From contig CBDFMR010000004.1 in the NCBI GenBank assembly GCA_965249765.1, positions 62,001 through 126,000 of the forward strand: a stretch of DNA of 64,000 nucleotides. The letters are read 5' to 3'. The stretch comes from CBDFMR01 sp965249765 (lineage in GTDB: Bacteria; Bacteroidota; Bacteroidia; Chitinophagales; Saprospiraceae). Numbering within the stretch: position 1 is the stretch's first letter; every line of letters begins with the position of its first letter. Shown piece by piece: positions 59,701 through 64,000 of the stretch. The translations under genes and the position numbers were made by a program. The notes beneath the pieces were generated by a model, which was given only the letters and a program-made list of their open reading frames with translations, was not told the DNA's origin and ran no database searches.

Positions 59701-61088
59701 CTTTGGGATTTCTTCCTATGGCTCTTAGCAATAGTGCAGGAGCTGAGGTTCAGAAACCATTGGCGACAGTTGTTATAGGAGGTCTGTTGACTGCAACGTT
59801 ACTCACCTTAGTGGTCTTACCCATACTTTACTATTTTTCTGAGACCAAACTAGTCAAAGGTATCAGATCATCAATGAAAGTATTGTTGATTGGTTTCTTC
59901 TCAATAACCGCAGTGGCAGTTCAAGGTCAAGCTATCACCCTCGATGAGGCGATCAACATAGCGATGAATTCTAGTCATCATTTGAAGGCTAAAAACTTGA
60001 GTATCGAAAAGTATCGACAATTGAAGAAAGGTGCTTATTTGATTCCTAAGACAGATTTTCAAGCTTCTCTAGGCCAATTGAATTCTCGATCAATTGATCA
60101 GAGTTATTCTATTTCTCAGAGTTTTAATCCATTTCTTTCTAAGGTTAGAAAATCGCTTTTCGATAAGAAAATAGCAAAGAGTGAATACGAAATGGAAACT
60201 GCAAAAAGAGAACTTATTCATCGAATAGAATCTTTATGGAATAATTACGGTTACTTGAAGACGGAATTGGAATTAATAAATAAACAGGAAAATCTTTACG
60301 AGCAATTTGTAGTTTTTTCTAATAAAAAAATCCAGTATGGAGAAAGCAATAATCTTGAAAAATCGACTGCCAATTTAATGCACCAAAGGTTGATTCAAGC
60401 ACGAATAAGAACGGAATCAAAATTAGAAGGTTTATCGTATAATCTGGAATCTATTTTAGGGAAATCAGTAGTTGTAGCAGACTTTGAATACAATCCTAGT
60501 AATTGGAGTCCATCAATAGGTAACCAATCTATCGAGCAACATCCAATGATTAAATCTCTCATGCAAGAGATTAGCATTTCTCAGGTCGAAGCCGATGTGA
60601 CCTATGCAGAGCGAAAGCCTGATTTTATGGTAGGTTATTTTATTCAATCTATTAAAGGGGATCAGGGTGTAAATGGGGAAGTGGTGAATTATGGTGCTAT
60701 TCCGCGTTTTCATGGAATAAATCTGGGGGCCAGCATTCCTATTTTTGGTAAAGGATATAGGGCAAGACAGGAGGCGGCAATGACCGATGCGCTTATAGCT
60801 GGAGAGATGGCTGAGCAGTTAAAATTGGATATATATTTCCAACTGGAAGAATTAAAGAGTAGATACACCGCAGAAAAATACAACTTGGATTATTATATAA
60901 ATAATACACTGTCCAATGGTAATTTAATTGGTAAAAACGCAAAGAAGGCTTATGAAGTCGGAGACGTTGGATACCTTGAATATATCCAAGCGTTGACGAT
61001 GCAATACGAAATAGATCACGGCTACTTAGATGCGATTAAATCATTCAATGAAGTAGTAATTGATATTCAATATTTAATTAATTATTAG
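56751..61088 (+). CDS. cusA: CusA/CzcA heavy-metal RND pump fused to a TolC-like channel
   Basis: 1,445 residues. Residues 1 to about 1035 are a heavy-metal efflux RND transporter with twelve membrane helices, two large periplasmic loops and the proton-relay acidic residues in helix 4 (AIDFGLIVDGAVIIVE). At about residue 1042 a second signal-like segment occurs (MKVLLIGFFSITAVAVQGQ), and residues about 1062-1445 are an outer-membrane factor (CusC/TolC family: LDEAINIAMNSSHHLKAKNL then coiled-coil repeats). Thus inner-membrane pump and outer channel are one polypeptide, a known arrangement in Bacteroidota. With CusB it would expel Cu(I)/Ag(I) or Zn/Co/Cd; the ion cannot be fixed from sequence. 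Confidence 0.93.
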   Translation: MFDRIIDYSIKNKPVIGLMVLALIVVGAFSLKNLHIDALPDITNNQVQIITTSPNLATQEVELFITYPIELAVKAIPEIEELRSVSRFGLSLVTVVFRDDTDIYWARAQITERLKEAEEQIPMGFGYPVLAPISTGLGEIYQYTVTAKEGYEDRIDAMELRSIQDWIIVPQIIGTRGVAEVNTLGGILKEYEVAVDPNRLKSMGITMADIFNALSRNNENTGGAYIDKKPYAYFIRSIGMVSSLDDISKIVVKTHNNIPILIRDVADVQYGSSVRYGATTKDGKGEVVNGMVMMLKGENSAEIVSLVKERMADIEKMIPEGVQIEPYLDRSKLVNRTISTVRTNLIEGALIVIFILVLLIGNWRAGLIVASVIPLALLFAVSLMRMFGVSGNLMSLGAIDFGLIVDGAVIIVEAIVHRLQGNKTTSNLTAREMDAEVYSAASNIRSSAAFGEIIILIVYLPILALVGIEGRMFTPMAQTVSFAILGAFILSLTYVPMMSALCLSKQMGHKENLSDKIIASIQRLYTPILGFVMKFKFPVLIIAILLFTLALFTFSKLGGEFIPTLSEGDIATHVIIPPGSSLEQEIATTTKAERILLDNFPEIEQIVSKIGSAEVPTDPMPMEVADVMVIMKDKKDWVSASTRDEMYEKMESALDDLPGVTTEFSQPVQMRFNELMTGVRSDVGIKIFGDDIDRLVSYGDELVAILQHVQGVENARAESVSGFPQITVKYNKDKLALYGLNVSDLNTAVSMGFAGSKAGVVYEQEKKYDLVVRLAEPYRQDISNISNLFISLPSGNQIPLDQVADVSHQRGPAQISREDGKRRIIVGFNVRGRDVESVVEEIQSKIDQELVLPTGYYINYAGQFENLKRAKDRLSVAVPLALILIFILLYFTFRSVKQTILIFTAIPLSAIGGVFALWIRDMPFSISAGVGFIALFGVAVLNGIVLIAYFNQLKSEGMTDIIERIKIGTAVRLRPVIMTASVASLGFLPMALSNSAGAEVQKPLATVVIGGLLTATLLTLVVLPILYYFSETKLVKGIRSSMKVLLIGFFSITAVAVQGQAITLDEAINIAMNSSHHLKAKNLSIEKYRQLKKGAYLIPKTDFQASLGQLNSRSIDQSYSISQSFNPFLSKVRKSLFDKKIAKSEYEMETAKRELIHRIESLWNNYGYLKTELELINKQENLYEQFVVFSNKKIQYGESNNLEKSTANLMHQRLIQARIRTESKLEGLSYNLESILGKSVVVADFEYNPSNWSPSIGNQSIEQHPMIKSLMQEISISQVEADVTYAERKPDFMVGYFIQSIKGDQGVNGEVVNYGAIPRFHGINLGASIPIFGKGYRARQEAAMTDALIAGEMAEQLKLDIYFQLEELKSRYTAEKYNLDYYINNTLSNGNLIGKNAKKAYEVGDVGYLEYIQALTMQYEIDHGYLDAIKSFNEVVIDIQYLINY

Positions 61089-61105
61089 GAATAATAGATA
61101 AATAG

Positions 61106-62353
61106 ATGAAAAATATATTTAGTAGAATAGGATTTTTGGGATTGGCACTTTCAGTAATTATTTTTGTATCCTGTCAGCATGATCATACTCATGATGGACA
61201 TTCTCACGGTGAGACTTTTCCTGCACAAAATGATGACGGGCATGCCCACGGCAAGATTGTCCACCTCAATCAAGCACAATTTGATAATGCGGAGATCGAT
61301 ACGGGTTGGTTTGTAATGAAAAACTTGAGTGAGGTAGTTCATGCCAACGGATATACAAAACTCGATCCGCAGGATCAGGCTGAGGTCAGCGTACCCATTT
61401 CAGGAACTATAAAATCCATAAAAGTTATAGAAGGGTCTTATGTAAAAAGGGGCCAAACCTTGGCGACAATGATGAGCCTAGAGTATAATGACAAACTATT
61501 GGACAAGGCTGAGTTACAAGAGGATTTATCAGTCTCGGAGTCCAAGGAAACATATCTGCAAAAGGAGTATGATAGACAGAAGGCGTTATCAGAGGATAAT
61601 ATAAATGCTAGAAAATTACTCGAAAAAGTAAGTTCCGACCTTGAAGTAGAAAGATCAAGAATCAAAGCGATAAAAAAGAGAATATTGCTCTTGGATGGGA
61701 CATTAAGCATGTTGGGCAATGGAAACTCTTCTTATCTGCCAATAGTGGCACCCATCAGTGGTCACATCACAGAGGTCAATTTAAACCTAGGAGCTACTAT
61801 GGCAGCAGGTTCTAAGATGTTTTCCATCGTTGATAACAGTCAGATGCATGTGGATCTTTTGGTTTATGAAAAAGATCTCGGCAAGGTGAAGGTAGGGCAG
61901 AAGGCGAGTTTTATCTTAACCAACCAATCCAATCAGGAGATCGAGGGTAAGATCTATAATATTGGAAAGTCCTTTGCCAATGAAACAAAATCTGTTGCGG
62001 TACATGCTGACATAGAAAAAAATGACGCAAATCTCATTCCGGGAATGTATATCAATGCTTTGATAAATATCGGTATAAATAAGGTGCAAGCTGTTCCAGA
62101 AAGTGCAATTGTCAGAGCAGAAGGAAGAGAATTTGTTTTCTTATGGGAGAAAGAGAATATGCAATCAAATGATGCTTCTGAAATAACCTTTGCCAGATTG
62201 GAAGTAAAAACTGGTGCAAGGCAACTGGGTCATGTAGAAGTGACACCATTGGATGAAATTCATGATGGAGATAAAATTGTTCTAGACGGATCTTATTACT
62301 TGCAGAGTCATTTGCAAAAAGCAGAAAGTGGTGGTGGACATTCGCATAATTAG
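61106..62353 (+). CDS. cusB: RND efflux periplasmic adaptor (CusB/CzcB type)
   Basis: A 415-residue membrane-fusion protein starting 17 bp after the pump gene. The lipoprotein signal ends IFVSC (Cys23) and is followed by a His-rich metal-binding stretch (HDHTHDGHSH and GHAHGK); another His cluster closes the protein (GGGHSHN). The barrel-sandwich/lipoyl halves are VPISGTIKSIKVIEGSYVKRG and VAPISGHITEVNLNLGATMA, quoted in part, flanking an alpha-helical hairpin (about 140-195). It links the pump to its channel and passes metal to it. The terminal His clusters favour Zn/Co/Ni/Cu handling. Confidence 0.93.
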   Translation: MKNIFSRIGFLGLALSVIIFVSCQHDHTHDGHSHGETFPAQNDDGHAHGKIVHLNQAQFDNAEIDTGWFVMKNLSEVVHANGYTKLDPQDQAEVSVPISGTIKSIKVIEGSYVKRGQTLATMMSLEYNDKLLDKAELQEDLSVSESKETYLQKEYDRQKALSEDNINARKLLEKVSSDLEVERSRIKAIKKRILLLDGTLSMLGNGNSSYLPIVAPISGHITEVNLNLGATMAAGSKMFSIVDNSQMHVDLLVYEKDLGKVKVGQKASFILTNQSNQEIEGKIYNIGKSFANETKSVAVHADIEKNDANLIPGMYINALINIGINKVQAVPESAIVRAEGREFVFLWEKENMQSNDASEITFARLEVKTGARQLGHVEVTPLDEIHDGDKIVLDGSYYLQSHLQKAESGGGHSHN

Positions 62354-62526
62354 AGGGAAAGGAAAGCCTATAAGTTGTCTATAAACACTAAAAGGAAATC
62401 TGTCATTGAATATATAGATGTCCTTCCGATAGCTTTAAGTGGGGGAGGCCACAATCAAAAATCACCAACATTAATGAAGTCACGATTATCGAGATTTTAA
62501 TTTCTAGTTATTGGGATGGTTGAAAT

Positions 62527-63048
62527 CCCACGCCTTTAGGCGGGAACTTTAGTATCTTAGTGAGATGGCAAATTATAGGAAAGGCTCACATACGAAGTAT
62601 GACACAAAGATACACATAGTATGGGTGACGAAATATCGGAAGCCAGTAATGAGAGGAGAAATAGCAAAGCGGGTAGGACAACTAATTAGAGAGATATTTA
62701 TGACAAATGAGATACAAATAGTAAAAGGCCATGTATCGAAGGATCATGTACACCTACTACTAAGTTATCCATCGAAGATAAGTATAAGTAAAATAGCACA
62801 ATACATAAAAGGGAAAACGTCAAGGAAACTACTCCAAGAGTATACAGAGCTTCGGAAGATGTTTTGGGGACGTCACGTTTGGGCTAGAGGATATTTTGCA
62901 GTTAGTAGTGGTAATGTTACGGACAAAGTAATAGAAGAGTACATATCAAATCAGGATAAAGAGCCAAAGAATGATGATTTTAAAATCCATGATGATTAAT
63001 AACCGGCTTACAGCCGTAAAATGAAATCTACCGGCTTCAAGCCGGTAG
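62527..63048 (+). mobile_element. IS200-type element, intact
   Basis: The left subterminal hairpin is CCCACGCCT / AGGCGGG (62527-62544) and the right one CTACCGGCTT / AAGCCGGTAG (63028-63048), enclosing one tnpA gene. It is directly followed (from about 63053) by the truncated IS110 copy, so insertion or recombination occurred at that junction. It belongs to a different subgroup from the two decayed IS200 remnants at 38756 and 43601. Confidence 0.8.
62565..62999 (+). CDS. tnpA: IS200/IS605-family TnpA (Y1 HUH transposase)
   Basis: A 144-residue single-strand transposase. The HUH motif is DHVHLLLSYP (His61, His63) and the nucleophilic Tyr127 is in VIEEYISNQ. The N-terminus SHTKYDTKIHIVWVTKYRKP is typical of the family, and the length is standard. 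No stop or frameshift is seen, so it is likely functional. No tnpB/IscB-type RNA-guided nuclease gene accompanies it, so it is an IS200-group (tnpA-only) element. Confidence 0.95.
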   Translation: MANYRKGSHTKYDTKIHIVWVTKYRKPVMRGEIAKRVGQLIREIFMTNEIQIVKGHVSKDHVHLLLSYPSKISISKIAQYIKGKTSRKLLQEYTELRKMFWGRHVWARGYFAVSSGNVTDKVIEEYISNQDKEPKNDDFKIHDD

Positions 63049-63052
63049 TAGT

Positions 63053-64000
63053 TTAATCAGAAGCAAGGAGTAGTCGACGATCTTCCTACCAAAAAACCAT
63101 ATAAGAAACAAAATAAGAATGGCCTAAAAGGTATTGATTTAAATATAATATCATATCAATACTTTAATGGAGTTGACCTGATGGCAATACCAGGAGTAAG
63201 CCACAGTACAGTTCTCACATTCATGAGCGAAATAGGTCCAGAAGGGCTGAAGAAATTCTCTTCTGCCAAGAAGTTTGCTTCGTGGCTTAGGTTGGCTCCC
63301 AACAACAAAATGAGTGGAGGAAGAATCCTATCCAATAGAATACCTAAAGGAAGTAATCGACTTAAGATCGCTTTGAGAAATGCTGCAAATGCAGTTGGCA
63401 ATTTAAAAGACTCGGATCTAGGTAAGTTCTTCAAAAAGATAGCTTTTCGAAAAGGTAGACAAGCAGCTATCACAGCAACCGCCAGAAAACTTGCAGTCAT
63501 CCTTTGGAATATGGTTACCAAGAGGGAGCAATACAATCCAACAAATCAATATGTATTCCTTGATGAAAAACGAAGGTGTGTAGAACAAATTGCACTTTTT
63601 GATAGAAAAACAGATTTGTCGACTATCCCAATATTCACAATTTCATTATTGGATCCAACCGCAAGGGGCGCAAAGATAGTATGCAAAGGACGCTATTGAC
63701 TGATTTTGTAGAATTTGGTCTCCTTGCGGTAATAAAAGATATTATCCATACGAAGTCAGTACGATATATTGAGGCAAAGCTGCATTTGTGCAATTTGTTT
63801 TACACAGAAAAGAAGAGCTATAGCTCAGCTCAGAAAGAAAATTAGTAAATTCGGTATTGACCCCAATGATTTGGGAATCTTTAGCAGACAGAAATACAAA
63901 TTAGCTTACGAGAAAAAGAGGATTGATAATCAAGGGGCTAGCGAACGTTAGTCAGAATTCCCCGAAATTGGCCGCCAAAATTCGAACAAAAATTTACTAA
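63053..64000 (+). pseudogene. IS110-family transposase, second copy, truncated and interrupted
   Basis: From TAATCAGAAGCAAGGAG onward the sequence repeats the intact IS110 copy at 1905-3314 almost exactly, in inverted orientation, but lacks the 5' half with the DEDD domain. After codons for VFLDEKRR a 231-bp MITE-like insertion (63576-63806) splits the gene. The reading frame resumes with RRAIAQLRKKISKFGIDPND to the stop at 63951, then the 3' flank continues to the window edge. Only the Tnp20 half remains, so it is inactive. Confidence 0.88.
63576..63806. mobile_element. MITE-like insertion with family B ends (about 231 bp)
   Basis: The left end is GTGTGTAGAACAAATTGCAC and the right end reversed GTGTAAAACAAATTGCAC, so it has inverted repeats of about 19 bp. 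The flanks show an imperfect direct repeat (GAAAAACGAAG before, GAAAAGAAG after). The ends match family B (34309-34440), but the interior is unrelated and larger and has no ORF with recognised content. The insertion point is in the C-terminal part of the IS110 gene. Confidence 0.7.

Noticed and set aside
1856..64000. The whole window as a composite transposon bounded by IS110 copies
   Set aside because: IS110 elements do not form classical composite transposons, one copy is truncated and inactive, and the interior is housekeeping chromosome.

Overview
The window comes from a Bacteroidota chromosome, most likely a Saprospiria-type member. The family is an inference; the phylum is well supported. 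The evidence is a fused LpxC-FabZ enzyme, two giant secreted proteins with type IX secretion sorting domains (one type A, one type B), a GLPGLI-family protein, TonB-dependent receptor-like barrels with a carboxypeptidase-regulatory N-domain, an RND pump fused to its outer-membrane channel, and Bacteroidota-style promoters (TAnnTTTG -7 boxes). I saw no rRNA, tRNA or CRISPR array.

Layout. 1-5.6 kb is an accessory edge: a truncated lipoprotein gene, two unknown ORFs, an intact IS110-family element, an intact IS1634-family transposase and an IS630 remnant. 5.6-17.1 kb is core: a lipoprotein, fabI, recN, a polytopic GT-C-like/TPR protein, a DEDDh-exonuclease homologue that has lost catalytic residues, then the lipid A operon lpxD - lpxC/fabZ - lpxA - ABC ATPase, a MerR regulator and a DUF3667 membrane protein. 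17.3-24.7 kb holds a small secreted protein coupled to a 1,960-residue T9SS protein, a terminator and an M23 endopeptidase. 24.9-34.0 kb holds alaS, an ECF sigma factor with a downstream membrane-anchored beta-barrel protein, parC, a broken outer-membrane gene and a low-molecular-weight phosphatase. 34-38.3 kb holds nested MITEs, a TonB-dependent receptor-like gene and ssb.

38.5-47.4 kb is a mobile-element graveyard (IS3, IS200/IS605, IS4, IS21-like and unassigned transposase remnants, and a decayed sigma-factor gene). Embedded in it are an AT-rich GLPGLI/TonB-receptor pair, a cold-shock gene and aqpZ. 47.4-56.3 kb holds a glycosyltransferase, an unknown protein, a PKD-repeat T9SS giant, a frameshifted dinB and a DoxX-like protein. 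56.3-62.4 kb is a heavy-metal efflux operon (DUF6660 protein, CusA-TolC fusion, CusB). The window ends in an IS200 element next to a second, truncated IS110 copy, in inverted orientation to the first and interrupted by a MITE-like insertion.

Most notable: (a) the ECF sigma / putative trans-envelope regulator pair, (b) the GLPGLI-TonB pair, (c) two related MITE families, one with a central palindrome, one copy of which abuts the parC promoter, (d) dockerin-like and cohesin-like domains within a single T9SS cargo protein.
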